DNA of 64,000 bases from NCBI RefSeq assembly GCF_001279005.1, contig NZ_LGCN01000085.1:169274-233273 (forward strand). The letters run 5' to 3'. Numbering within the stretch: position 1 is the stretch's first letter; each line of letters starts with the position of its first letter. The translations under genes were made by a program, and so were the position numbers. Under the pieces are notes generated by a model that saw only the letters and a list, made by a program, of their open reading frames with translations, was not told where the DNA came from and ran no database searches. The DNA comes from Streptomyces caelestis (GTDB lineage Bacteria > Actinomycetota > Actinomycetes > Streptomycetales > Streptomycetaceae). Below are positions 41,093-48,563 of the stretch, piece by piece.

Positions 41093-41449
41093 TCAGGCCG
41101 CCTTCGAGGCCGGGTCGACGTCGACCAGCGAGGTGACGGCGACCGCGCGGAAGGCGATCCCGTGCCGCTTCTGGCCGTTGAACTCGTTCTCCCACGGCCG
41201 CGCGACCAGGCCGGTGAGCGCGACCGGGGTACCCATGGCCAGCTCACCGGAGAAACCGGTCTCCGGAACGGTGATGGAAAGGATCTCCACCTCGTCGTTC
41301 GCCGCGAACATCACGTCGACCGTCATCAGCTTGACGCCGGTCTCCATGTCGGTGGCGATCTCACCGGTACGGCGGTCACGGACCTTGGGCTGCGGGGCCT
41401 TGGCGACCATCACAGTGGCACCGGACGTCTCCACGGGAATCTGACGCAC
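41093..41449 (-). CDS. Conserved AICE protein upstream of tra
   Basis: 118 residues: MRQIPVETSGATVMVAKAPQPKVRDRRTGEIATDMETGVKLMTVDVMF, then FSGELAMGTPVALTGLVARPWENEFNGQKRHGIAFRA. A beta-rich OB-like pattern; no assigned function. It is the first gene of the transfer operon, with the KorSA-type operators directly upstream, so it is controlled with tra, spread and rep genes. Confidence 0.75.
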   Translation of the reverse strand: MRQIPVETSGATVMVAKAPQPKVRDRRTGEIATDMETGVKLMTVDVMFAANDEVEILSITVPETGFSGELAMGTPVALTGLVARPWENEFNGQKRHGIAFRAVAVTSLVDVDPASKAA

Positions 41450-41484
41450 AGCAGGTCACTCCTCTATAGATGTTGAACTCCGCC

Positions 41485-41500
41485 ACTCATGTACATGAGT
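41485..41500. promoter_or_regulatory. KorSA-type operator A
   Basis: ACTCATGTACATGAGT, a perfect 16-bp palindrome, 35 bases upstream of the transfer operon. Confidence 0.82.
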
Positions 41501-41520
41501 GATGGGAAGAAGAGTGCCTG

Positions 41521-41536
41521 ACTCCTGTACATGAGT
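41521..41536. promoter_or_regulatory. KorSA-type operator B
   Basis: ACTCCTGTACATGAGT, the same palindrome with one change, 36 bp from operator A. Confidence 0.8.
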
Positions 41537-41588
41537 CAACCCGCCGCGGCTACGAAGTCACGACGGGTTGCGAGGAGTTGAGCGGGCG

Positions 41589-42368
41589 TCAGTCGGCTGC
41601 AGGGATCCGGTACTCGAAAACGAACTGGTCAGCGGCCATGAGCGTGTCGCAGACCTCGACCACGAGACCGGCCGTCGTACGAGCCTCACGGATCAGGTGA
41701 ACCACCGGCGCACCGGGGCTGAGCGCCAGCTCGGACGCTTCCACCTTCGAGGCCGGCCGCGCTTGCAGCGTCTCGACGAACTCGGCGAACTCATGCCCGT
41801 GGTCCTCGAGTCGGGCATAGATGCCACCACCGCCCGGGTTCTCGGCGAACAGTTCCGGGATCTCCTTGACGACATCCCACGGGAGGTACGAGGAGGCGGT
41901 CTCGACCGGGGTGCCGTTGCGGAAGTAGAGACGCCGGCGCGCGAGCACCTGAGTGCCGACGGGAACGCCGAGCCGCCGGGCTACGTCCTCGGGAGCCTCC
42001 ATGGGCCCGATATAGAGGACGCTCACCTTGGCGGTGGCACCGGACTGCGCCGACTCCGCGAGATACGCAGCCTTACCGCCCTGCCGAAGCGACCGCCGGA
42101 ACCGATCCGACGACCGATGCCGCACCGGCGGACGATCCTTCACGATCGAACCCTTGCCGTGCCGAGTCTCGACAAGCCCACTCGCCCGCACCTCGACCAT
42201 GGCCTTACGGATCGTGCCACCGGACACGCCATAGCGCTCCACCAGCTCCGACTCACTCGGCACCATGTCACCGGGCTTGAGCACACCCGCCCGGATCTGC
42301 CGCACGATCTCATCGGCGATCTGCACATACCGAGGCCCCGACCTGCCCCCCTCTACCGCAGTTCCCAT
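41589..42368 (-). CDS. korSA: GntR-family transfer repressor, KorSA type
   Basis: A 259-residue GntR/HutC-type protein. Winged helix: PRYVQIADEIVRQIRAGVLKPGDMVPSESELVERYGVSGGTIRKAMVEVRASGLVETRHGKGS; then a UTRA ligand domain (YLAESAQSGATAKVSVLYIG... FAEFVETLQARPASKVEASELAL). The start at 42368 (MGTAVEGGRSGPRYVQ) is used. It should bind the three ACTCxTGTACATGAGT palindromes flanking its own gene, thereby shutting transfer and its own promoter. pSAM2 KorSA does the same. Confidence 0.87.
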   Translation of the reverse strand: MGTAVEGGRSGPRYVQIADEIVRQIRAGVLKPGDMVPSESELVERYGVSGGTIRKAMVEVRASGLVETRHGKGSIVKDRPPVRHRSSDRFRRSLRQGGKAAYLAESAQSGATAKVSVLYIGPMEAPEDVARRLGVPVGTQVLARRRLYFRNGTPVETASSYLPWDVVKEIPELFAENPGGGGIYARLEDHGHEFAEFVETLQARPASKVEASELALSPGAPVVHLIREARTTAGLVVEVCDTLMAADQFVFEYRIPAAD

Positions 42369-42388
42369 AGCCGTTCTCCGCCTCCTAT

Positions 42389-42404
42389 GCTCCTGTACAT
42401 GAGT
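42389..42404. promoter_or_regulatory. KorSA-type operator C
   Basis: GCTCCTGTACATGAGT, which contains the start codon of the Nudix gene (ATG at 42399) and lies 21 bases before korSA, so one repressor controls both directions. Confidence 0.8.
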
Positions 42405-42851
42405 CAATCACAGGAAGCAACGCCCTCACCCCTGCACTCCGTATCCGTCGCCGGAGTCGTGGTGCGCGAGGACGGGCGCCTCCTGGCGATCCGCCGAGCC
42501 GACAACGGCACATGGGAGCTCCCCGGCGGAGTGCTCGAACTCGACGAGACCCCGGAGGCCGGCGTAGCCCGCGAGGTCCTGGAGGAGACCGGCATCCACG
42601 TCGAGGTGGACGAACTCACCGGCGTCTACAAAAACACGACCCGAGGCATCGTCGCCCTGGTCTTCCGCTGCAAGCCCTCCGGCGGCACCGAGCGCACATC
42701 AAGCGAGTCGACGGCCGTCTCCTGGCTCACACCCGACGAGGTCAGCGAGCGCATGGCCGAGGTCTACGCAATCAGACTCTTGGATGCCTTGGACGGCAAC
42801 GGCCCCCATGTACGAAGCCACGATGGCAAGCAGCTCATCTCAGCGGGATAA
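42399..42851 (+). CDS. Nudix hydrolase, Pif-like immunity factor
   Basis: A 150-residue Nudix protein with GGVLELDETPEAGVAREVLEETGI (the GX5EX7REUXEEXGU box, residues ~37-60). In pSAM2 a Nudix protein, Pif, blocks redundant transfer into cells already carrying the element; the same position beside korSA suggests the same task here. The start overlaps the KorSA operator, so it is likely expressed only when the repressor is absent. The usual MutT activity is also possible. Confidence 0.82.
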   Translation: MSQSQEATPSPLHSVSVAGVVVREDGRLLAIRRADNGTWELPGGVLELDETPEAGVAREVLEETGIHVEVDELTGVYKNTTRGIVALVFRCKPSGGTERTSSESTAVSWLTPDEVSERMAEVYAIRLLDALDGNGPHVRSHDGKQLISAG

Positions 42852-42873
42852 GACTTTCCCTACATTCATCAAG

Positions 42874-42912
42874 CCCGCGCACGGCGCGGGTGCGCGCCGC
42901 CTCTGCGGCGCG
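42874..42912. repeat. Two GC-rich hairpins
   Basis: CCCGCGC/GCGCGGG (42874-42890, loop ACG) and CGCGCCGC/GCGGCGCG (42893-42912, loop CTCT), just after the Nudix gene. They may end transcription or start the folded segment that follows. Confidence 0.65.
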
Positions 42913-43031
42913 GCCCGCCTCCTGTCTTCGCCCCGGCTGGCCGCGCCCGGCGGCGCGCTCGGCGGCTGCGGGCATGAAGTGGAGACACCCTCTGTGGCTG
43001 GGGCGGTCGGCTCCGCGGCTTTACGCAGCCA

Positions 43032-43142
43032 CTTTGGGGCGAGCCTCGAAGATCATGGCCCCAACGTCGTGCTTTACCGGGCAGGTCCACAGACTGCCCG
43101 ACGCGCCGGAAGCTTACGGGGCCATGATCACTCGCCCCAAAG
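43032..43142. ncRNA. Nested three-stem element, possible single-strand origin or noncoding RNA
   Basis: CTTTGGGGCGAG (43032-43043) pairs with CTCGCCCCAAAG (43131-43142), GATCATGGCCCC (43051-43062) with GGGGCCATGATC (43118-43129), and CGGGCAG (43078-43084) with CTGCCCG (43094-43100). All three stems are perfect and nested. No protein is encoded at 42852-43278. A rolling-circle sso, a transfer locus (clt) or an incompatibility-type region are possible roles; none can be shown from sequence alone. Confidence 0.6.
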
Positions 43143-43278
43143 CAGCTCCAGCCCAAAGCCGCTCCACCGACCTGCGATTGACCCCAAAAGCTGCGCCAGA
43201 GACCCCGATGATGTACTTAGAGAGCAAGATCACAGCAGCGATCTCGACACCTCGTCACGAATAGGGGTTATGCGAAAT

Positions 43279-44199
43279 ATGCCTGAATCGAAACAAAGAG
43301 GAAAAATCTTCCCGATCGTAGAGATTTACGGGCATCCTCACGATTCGAACGCTGCTCACGCCCAGAAAGCTCGTGAAGACTCACTCTGCCCTTTCGCCGG
43401 CGGCCCTTGCGAGAAAAAGCAGCAGTATGACATGGGTTACTGCTCTGTTACCTACCAGGCGAATTGGGACGATCGACAACATCCTTATGCCGTATGTGAT
43501 CACAGGCTAGATGGCATGCCTACAGAGTGGGCAGTGCGAGATTACTTCGGTGATCAGCCGGCTCGCCTAGTCGCGGAAGTTACAGTGACACAAAAACCGC
43601 GACTCAATCTTGATTACGTAGCATATACGCACGATGTCAACCATCGCGGCGAAATCAAAGCAATCGCTATCGAGACTCAGTCGATCGATCTACGCGGTGG
43701 GAGCGTGCGCCCTGCTTGGGATGCTTGGGAATCTGGTGAGCCGGAAAAATGGCGAGAGTACTACACCAGAGAGGCAAAGAAGAATAACAGGCCTGACACG
43801 GTCAACTATGGGGTGAATACTGGCAACGTCTACAAGAGGCTAGGTACCCAAGTTGCCGAAAAGGGGGTTTACCTGGAACAGATCTCCGTTCCACTATACG
43901 TAGTGATGCAGCAAAAGATCCTGCAGCAACTTAGATCGCGCATCGACTTTACACCCCTGAGTAATTCAGACCCATGGGACATCACTTTCATGGGGTTCGA
44001 CTATGACGGAACCCAATTGGACGACGGTCGACTTGCAATGCCACACGTGGAAACCGTCCGAACAAGTGTCGAAAACTACACGCGAGCAATGTTCTCGAAT
44101 GGGAAATTGAACATTACGCGCGCAGACTTTGAGGCTAAAGTGAAACGTAAGGCTGCCGCACAGTTGCGGCAGCGCACCGCCGAGCATCGTCTATTCTAG
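43279..44199 (+). CDS. NotI-family type II restriction endonuclease
   Basis: A 306-residue enzyme. Four cysteines, C37, C44, C55 and C73 (SLCPFAGGPC ... YCSV ... VCDH), make the iron site known for NotI. The nuclease core has D112 (NLDYV) and E132/Q134 (IAIETQSIDL), the PD-(D/E)xK variant of NotI. The likely target is an 8-bp GCGGCCGC-type site. ATG 43279 with AGGGG eleven bases before is used. The DNA is much poorer in GC than its surroundings, which marks acquired DNA. Its stop overlaps that of the convergent methyltransferase. Confidence 0.85.
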   Translation: MPESKQRGKIFPIVEIYGHPHDSNAAHAQKAREDSLCPFAGGPCEKKQQYDMGYCSVTYQANWDDRQHPYAVCDHRLDGMPTEWAVRDYFGDQPARLVAEVTVTQKPRLNLDYVAYTHDVNHRGEIKAIAIETQSIDLRGGSVRPAWDAWESGEPEKWREYYTREAKKNNRPDTVNYGVNTGNVYKRLGTQVAEKGVYLEQISVPLYVVMQQKILQQLRSRIDFTPLSNSDPWDITFMGFDYDGTQLDDGRLAMPHVETVRTSVENYTRAMFSNGKLNITRADFEAKVKRKAAAQLRQRTAEHRLF

Positions 44200-45188
44200 A
44201 AAAGCGCGTCGCGCCGCTCAAACACTTCACCTGTTTCTTCCTGCTCTTCCTCGTGAGCTGAAACTTTGCCTGCGATGTTTTTTCGCGCAGACTTAGAAAA
44301 GTGAGGCGTGATTTCAAATCCCAGAGCACGTCTGCCATTTTTCACAGCCACAGAAAGTGCGCGACCTGTCCCACAGAAAGGATCTAGAACAAGCCCGTTC
44401 GGCGGGCAAGAGCTAAGGATTCTCGGCTCAATCAGCTTGGTAGGAAAAGTGGCCGAATGACCGTCAGATCCTGGAGCAGCGTTCACGGTCACAACATCCC
44501 GTGCGCCGTCTTCCACTGCTGTCATGTCGTAGTAGTACTTAGCTCGCCCCTCCTTGGGGCGCTTCACGAAGTGGAAGAAGTGTTCATGAGCTAGCCGCAG
44601 ACGGTCCTTCTCCGGCCTAGGCGGCACGTTACGCTTCTCCCAGATGACGTCATTTCGCAGAATCCAGCGATTTTCCTGCATGGCGATTGCGAATCGTGCA
44701 GGAATCAAGAGAAGTTGCTTCTCCTGCCGGAAGCCACCCATTGGCGTCTTTCGGCGCATACGGGGATTATCTCCCAGCCCTTGCCTCCCATCCAGCCGAA
44801 TGCTGGACCAGCGGGCAAAATAAGTATCCCCGATATTTACCCACACACTCCCACCAGGCTTGAGTGCTGCCGCACCTCGCTGGAAGAATTCAGCAAGGTT
44901 CGCCACATACCATTCAGGCAGCGGCTCCATTCCCAGACAACCTCCGTGCATTCGATACCAATCATAAGGAGGCACTTGCTCCTTACTCCCTCCTTCTGCC
45001 AGCCACTCATTGAGAATTTCCTCATTGTGACTCAAACCGTACGTGCGAAGACCCCAGTACGGAGGCGAAGTGATGATCAGGTCGACCGATTCAGGTGGAA
45101 GCTTCCCCAAGAGGTCATATGCGTCCCCTTCGCAGACTTCAGCCACTTGCTTTTGGCGAGGAATTGAGATTTCCTCGGAATTTTCCAT
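44196..45188 (-). CDS. Type II DNA methyltransferase, beta class (N4-C or N6-A)
   Basis: A 330-residue enzyme that protects the NotI-type sites. The catalytic motif TSPPYW is at residues 40-45, before the SAM motif LDPFCGTGRALSVAVKNGRRALGFEI near 280, so the order is the beta class. TSPPYW is usual for N4-cytosine enzymes. The ATG at 45188 follows AGGAG. Its stop codon shares CTAG with that of the nuclease gene on the other strand. The gene has the low GC of its partner. Confidence 0.9.
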   Translation of the reverse strand: MENSEEISIPRQKQVAEVCEGDAYDLLGKLPPESVDLIITSPPYWGLRTYGLSHNEEILNEWLAEGGSKEQVPPYDWYRMHGGCLGMEPLPEWYVANLAEFFQRGAAALKPGGSVWVNIGDTYFARWSSIRLDGRQGLGDNPRMRRKTPMGGFRQEKQLLLIPARFAIAMQENRWILRNDVIWEKRNVPPRPEKDRLRLAHEHFFHFVKRPKEGRAKYYYDMTAVEDGARDVVTVNAAPGSDGHSATFPTKLIEPRILSSCPPNGLVLDPFCGTGRALSVAVKNGRRALGFEITPHFSKSARKNIAGKVSAHEEEQEETGEVFERRDALF

Positions 45189-45386
45189 ACTTACGAGACT
45201 CCTTACGTTCGACCACTTCAACTTCGATGCCGACCAATTCTAGCATCACTCGCCATATAGCTAAGTCAGCAAGGTGCGGAAATCTTACCTGACCTCCGCA
45301 CGCTCAGCTCTCAAATAGACATCAGGGCGCACCCCCAAAACGACGAATAAATTTATTTTCTCCCCCCGAGAAAATCATGAGAAGTG

Positions 45387-45416
45387 CCGGACCAGAAGGA
45401 ATTCCTCCTGATCCGG
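45387..45416. terminator. Palindromic terminator
   Basis: A 30-base near-palindrome, CCGGACCAGAAGGAA with TTCCTCCTGATCCGG, eight bases after the last gene of the accessory operon; 13 of 15 positions pair. Confidence 0.7.
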
Positions 45417-45424
45417 CCACGTCT

Positions 45425-45721
45425 TCAGGAGTAGCGGGTTTCAGATGTTGCCAGGCGGTGACCGCGACTGGTCGCCACACGGAGCGTGTCCCTCAGCGCT
45501 CCGGTCAGGCCCTTTACCAGAAGCCGCATGTCGTCCGGGGACGTGTCGGCTGCGGTGAGCATGTCGATCGCCTGATCCAGTAGTTCGGTTGCCATGCCGA
45601 GTTGTACTGACTCGATGTTGTCGGCCAGGCGGGACATGTGGCCGTCGTTGTCATCGGTGCTGAGGAAGCACGGTTTGCCGTCGGGCCCCGTCCAAGGGAG
45701 GAGCCGCAGTTCGTTCGACAT
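45425..45721 (-). CDS. Small helical hypothetical protein
   Basis: 98 residues, MSNELRLLPWTGPDGKPCFLSTDDNDGHMSRLADNIESVQLGMATELLDQAIDMLTAADTSPDDMRLLVKGLTGALRDTLRVA. A conserved N-terminal WTGPDGKPCFL segment is followed by four helices. The ATG at 45721 has GGAAGG before it. Last gene of the operon that starts at 47514. Function unknown. Confidence 0.7.
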   Translation of the reverse strand: MSNELRLLPWTGPDGKPCFLSTDDNDGHMSRLADNIESVQLGMATELLDQAIDMLTAADTSPDDMRLLVKGLTGALRDTLRVATSRGHRLATSETRYS

Positions 45722-45723
45722 CG

Positions 45724-46467
45724 TCATCCTTCCGCCAGCCTCTCGTCGATCACGTGGTGAGTGGTGAACACCGCGTCGGCGCGGTCCCCCGGCAGGACCA
45801 AGAGGGCGGCCTCGACCACGCGTCCAGCGGTGTCGGTCGTCTGCCGTGTTACGGCGAGGACTGCCAGGGCGGAGCTGATCCGAAGGGTGGATGCTTCATC
45901 CGGTGTGGGGCAGCGAACGCCGATCTCCTCCCGGACTTCCGCCAGCGGCGGGCGGAGCTCCATCAGCCGCGTCAACACTCCCTCGTACGGGAGCGACTCG
46001 CGGAGTACGGCGGCCGGCGCGAGGTCACAAGGGATGTAGATCCGAGCCAGGCTGTGAGGCCTGTCGCCTTCGTGACCGAGACAGAGGATCTCGGTCAGTG
46101 GGCTGCCGGTCGGCGTCCTCAACAAGGCCGTAAGGTGCCCGCGGGCCCGGACCCTGGTGGTGTGGACGGTGACACTCAGGGGTGCGAGATCCACGGCCTG
46201 TGTGCCCGGGGTCCGTCCGCCTCCCCTGTACGTGATCCTGCGGAGGGGACGGCGGACGAAGTTGCCCTTGCCGTGAACCTTTTCGACCAGGCTTTCCGCC
46301 TGGAGCACGGCGAGGGCGTTTCGTAGCGTCGGCGTGCTCACCATGTACTGCGCGGCCAAATGCGCCTCAGAAGGGAGGCGGTCACCGGGCTTGAGCCGGC
46401 CGGTGGCGATCCGTTCCCGGAGGTCATCGGCGATAGCGTCGCGTCGCGAGGGCACGGGTGGTTTCAC
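45724..46467 (-). CDS. GntR-family regulator (HutC-type)
   Basis: A ~247-residue protein: DLRERIATGRLKPGDRLPSEAHLAAQYMVSTPTLRNALAVLQAESLVEKVHGKGNFV is the winged helix, followed by a UTRA domain (RARGHLTALLRTPTGSPLTEILCLGHEGDRPHSLARIYIP). The GTG at 46467 follows GAGCGAGAGG. It overlaps the end of the 46424 gene by 44 bases, so it is translated after it. Ligand unknown. Confidence 0.82.
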   Translation of the reverse strand: MKPPVPSRRDAIADDLRERIATGRLKPGDRLPSEAHLAAQYMVSTPTLRNALAVLQAESLVEKVHGKGNFVRRPLRRITYRGGGRTPGTQAVDLAPLSVTVHTTRVRARGHLTALLRTPTGSPLTEILCLGHEGDRPHSLARIYIPCDLAPAAVLRESLPYEGVLTRLMELRPPLAEVREEIGVRCPTPDEASTLRISSALAVLAVTRQTTDTAGRVVEAALLVLPGDRADAVFTTHHVIDERLAEG

Positions 46468-46693
46468 CGCCTCTCGCTCGCACGAGCCGCAGGGCAATGA
46501 GCCGGGTCCCCGTGTGGATGGACAGCAACTCGCCCGAGTCGAACACGAGTCGTTTCGCTCCGCCGGGCAGTTGGAAGAGGTCGGTCACCCGGCACTGCTG
46601 GCCTCCGATCTCGATGACGTCACCGCGCTGCACGCTGGTCGAAGTGATCTCGACAGGGGAGAGCACCGCGCCGCCGAGTTCCGTTCCCCTCAT
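46424..46693 (-). CDS. Small beta-rich hypothetical protein
   Basis: 89 residues, MRGTELGGAVLSPVEITSTSVQRGDVIEIGGQQCRVTDLFQLPGGAKRLVFDSGELLSIHTGTRL. It has an SH3-like strand pattern and a basic C-end. The ATG overlaps the stop of the upstream gene (ATGA). Confidence 0.65.
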   Translation of the reverse strand: MRGTELGGAVLSPVEITSTSVQRGDVIEIGGQQCRVTDLFQLPGGAKRLVFDSGELLSIHTGTRLIALRLVRARGGETTRALATRRYRR

Positions 46694-46893
46694 CGTGCCG
46701 CCTCCGTTGGTGCCGGGCACTTGGCGATGGTGTGGCACGAGCAGGCACAGGCCTCATAGATCACCGGCACATCGACCGGAGCGGTGACCGGGGACGACTC
46801 CGCACAGGCGTGGTGCGTGCCGATGCGGCAGAAGGTCGACCGGTAGGAGTCTGGCCCGGGTTGGGTGGTGGAGGGCTGTTGGCGGGAGGACAT
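46690..46893 (-). CDS. Small Cys-rich hypothetical protein
   Basis: 67 residues with CRIGTHHACAES and CACSCHTIAKCP; six or seven cysteines suggest zinc binding or disulfides. The ATG at 46893 shares one base with the preceding stop (TGATG), so the operon is tightly coupled. Confidence 0.65.
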   Translation of the reverse strand: MSSRQQPSTTQPGPDSYRSTFCRIGTHHACAESSPVTAPVDVPVIYEACACSCHTIAKCPAPTEAAR

Positions 46894-47195
46894 CAGCGGC
46901 CCCCTACGAGCGCCGACCATGCCTCAGCCGACAGACGCGGCACCACGATGACCGAGCGGTGCCGTGCGCGTCGTTCCCAGGCCAGTACGTACGGGCGGAC
47001 GAGCGCGACGTCTTCACCCACGAGCAGACCCGCACGGTTCGGGTACCGCTCCCGGTCGGCCGCGGAACGGCCTGTGGGTTCAGGACGCGCGAAGACGGTC
47101 ACCGGACGGGGATGCGTCGAAGGGCGGCGGTGCCTGCCCTTGGGGAAGTGCCGCTCTCTGGCGAGCAGGACGGCACGACGGATACCGTTGAACAT
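46893..47195 (-). CDS. Basic hypothetical protein
   Basis: 100 residues starting MFNGIRRAVLLARERHFPKGRHRRPSTHPRPVTVFARPEPTGRS, ending YVLAWERRARHRSVIVVPRLSAEAWSALVGGR. Arg/His-rich, with GAGGAG at the right distance upstream. No known domain. Confidence 0.65.
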   Translation of the reverse strand: MFNGIRRAVLLARERHFPKGRHRRPSTHPRPVTVFARPEPTGRSAADRERYPNRAGLLVGEDVALVRPYVLAWERRARHRSVIVVPRLSAEAWSALVGGR

Positions 47196-47208
47196 GCTGA
47201 TCAGCTCC

Positions 47209-47514
47209 TCAGGGCTGATGGCCGTGCCCCCGGGCGGCGGGTACCGCTGCGGGGGTTTTGTCGTTGACTCCGGCCCAGACACTGAGACCGTCCTCGCTGC
47301 TGTCGACGAGTCCGAACGCGTCGGCCATCGCGAGTGCTGCGAGGAGCTCTTGCCACTGCTCAGGAGATAGGGCGTGAGGTACGTGCGCCTCCACACGACC
47401 GCAACCCTTGCCACGCGTCACGGTGGACACGATGCCCAGGGCTGCGAGACGTGCGGTCATCCTGTCGACGCGACCATCAGGGGGTAACACCAGACGCTCT
47501 TTCGGCTGCACCAT
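47209..47514 (-). CDS. Hypothetical protein, first gene of the accessory operon
   Basis: 101 residues: MVQPKERLVLPPDGRVDRMTARLAALGIVSTVTRGKGCGRVEAHVPHALSPEQWQELLAALAMADAFGLVDSSEDGLSVWAGV. One conserved-looking small domain, no assigned function. Divergent from the GntR gene at 47587, with a repeat-rich operator between. Confidence 0.65.
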   Translation of the reverse strand: MVQPKERLVLPPDGRVDRMTARLAALGIVSTVTRGKGCGRVEAHVPHALSPEQWQELLAALAMADAFGLVDSSEDGLSVWAGVNDKTPAAVPAARGHGHQP

Positions 47515-47527
47515 CCCCCCTCAAGAT

Positions 47528-47577
47528 CTAGTTAGCTAAGAGCGAGCTAGTTATCTAGATTAGAGGTAGTGGTCTAG
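47528..47577. promoter_or_regulatory. CTAG-repeat operator of the accessory operon
   Basis: CTAGTTAGCTA (47528-47538) and CTAGTTATCTA (47547-47557), 19 bp apart, then CTAG again at 47574-47577, in the 72-base gap between divergent genes. A likely binding site of the adjacent GntR protein. Confidence 0.55.
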
Positions 47578-47586
47578 ATTTTCCAT

Positions 47587-48342
47587 ATGTCTGAGCAGCC
47601 GCCGTACCTTCACATCGTTGACGTGCTACGACAGCGCATCGCCGATCAGGAGTGGGTAGCGGGAGACCGGTTGCCGTCCCGCGCGCAACTGGCACAAGAG
47701 TGCGGAGTGGGCGAAGCCGTCGTTCGTCGCGCGCAGGAGATGCTGATCTCTCAGGGTGTCCTGGAGGGCCGCGCAGGCTCGGGAACCTACGTCGCGGAGC
47801 CGCAAGAGCGGGTGCGCATGGTCCGCTCGCGGCAGCACGAGCACACCGACGGCTCGCTGTTCCGCGCCGAAATGGCCGCGCTCGGCAAGAAGGGCACGTG
47901 GGAGAGCCGCAGCGAAGCGATGGTGTCGGCGCCGGCGGACATCGCGGCGCGTCTCGACATCCCCGAGGCGGACTACTGCGTGCGCACGTCGTACGAGTAC
48001 CTGGCAGACGGCAAACCCGTTCTGCTGTCGACGAGTTGGGAGCCGTACAGCATCACGTCCGGGACACTCGCGGTTCTGCCGGAGGGCGGACCGTTCGCGG
48101 GGATGGGCGTGGTGCGACGCATGGCCGAGATCGGCATCACGGTCAGCCGGGCGACGGAACAGCCCGAGCCCCGGCAGGCGACCGCCGAGGAGGCGTCACT
48201 CCTGGGCGTCCAGAAGGGCGCTTTCGTCACGCACATCCGGCGGACGTACTACAGCGACGACGGCCGCCCCGTGGAAACGGCGGACATCGTGGTTCCTGCC
48301 GCCCGCTGCGAGATCGTCTACGAGATTCCGATCTCTCGATAG
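47587..48342 (+). CDS. GntR-family regulator (HutC-type), element right end
   Basis: 251 residues: HIVDVLRQRIADQEWVAGDRLPSRAQLAQECGVGEAVVRRAQEMLISQGVLEGRAGSGTYV, then a UTRA domain (GKKGTWESRSEAMVSAPADIAARLDIPEADYCVRTSYEYLADGKPV...). It probably represses the divergent six-gene accessory operon and itself through the CTAG repeats. Last gene of the element before the right junction. Confidence 0.85.
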   Translation: MSEQPPYLHIVDVLRQRIADQEWVAGDRLPSRAQLAQECGVGEAVVRRAQEMLISQGVLEGRAGSGTYVAEPQERVRMVRSRQHEHTDGSLFRAEMAALGKKGTWESRSEAMVSAPADIAARLDIPEADYCVRTSYEYLADGKPVLLSTSWEPYSITSGTLAVLPEGGPFAGMGVVRRMAEIGITVSRATEQPEPRQATAEEASLLGVQKGAFVTHIRRTYYSDDGRPVETADIVVPAARCEIVYEIPISR

Positions 48343-48358
48343 CCGTCCGCGCGTTCCC

Positions 48359-48376
48359 CGCACCACAAGCGCACCA
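48359..48376. promoter_or_regulatory. Right arm-type integrase site
   Basis: CGCACCACAAGCGCACCA differs at one base from 35227-35244, same orientation, 108 bases before the right att copy. Confidence 0.6.
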
Positions 48377-48483
48377 GACCGAGCGGGAAACAGCGGGGAA
48401 CCACGGTTAAAGCCACCGAGGCCGACGAGGCGGCCCCCAGGCCGTTCATGCAGTTCAGCAGCCAAATCAGCCGCAAATGATCG

Positions 48484-48531
48484 CAGCTTCCCAAGCTGAG
48501 AGCGCGAGTTCGATTCTCGTCACCCGCTCCA
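48484..48531 (+). repeat. att copy 2 (right junction of the AICE)
   Basis: 48 bases identical to the tRNA-Gly 3' end. Only the 3' part of the tRNA is present, so it is not a functional gene. Confidence 0.93.
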
Positions 48532-48536
48532 GAAAG

Positions 48537-48563
48537 AAGCCCCAGGTCGGCAACCTGGGGCTT
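48537..48563 (+). terminator. Hairpin after att copy 2
   Basis: AAGCCCCAGGT pairs with ACCTGGGGCTT around CGGCA. It resembles the hairpins after att copies 1 and 3, so it travelled with the att site. Confidence 0.75.

Larger units (their letters stand above)
35166..48531. mobile_element. Integrated actinomycete ICE of the pSAM2 type
   Basis: A 13.4-kb element between the tRNA-Gly 3' end and its 48-bp copy. It runs int, xis, rep, spread genes, tra, then regulator and cargo. Matching arm sequences (CGCACCACAA[C/G]CGCACCA) lie at 35227-35244 and 48359-48376 near the two ends. The cargo is a NotI-type restriction-modification pair in low-GC DNA and an accessory operon with GntR regulators. The functional set (integrase, excisionase, RepSA-type HUH initiator, FtsK translocase, KorSA and Pif counterparts) looks intact, so excision and transfer are plausible. 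Confidence 0.93.

Noticed and set aside
48484..48531. A second tRNA-Gly
   Set aside because: Only the 3' 48 bases are present; acceptor 5' strand and D arm are missing, so it is an attachment-site copy.
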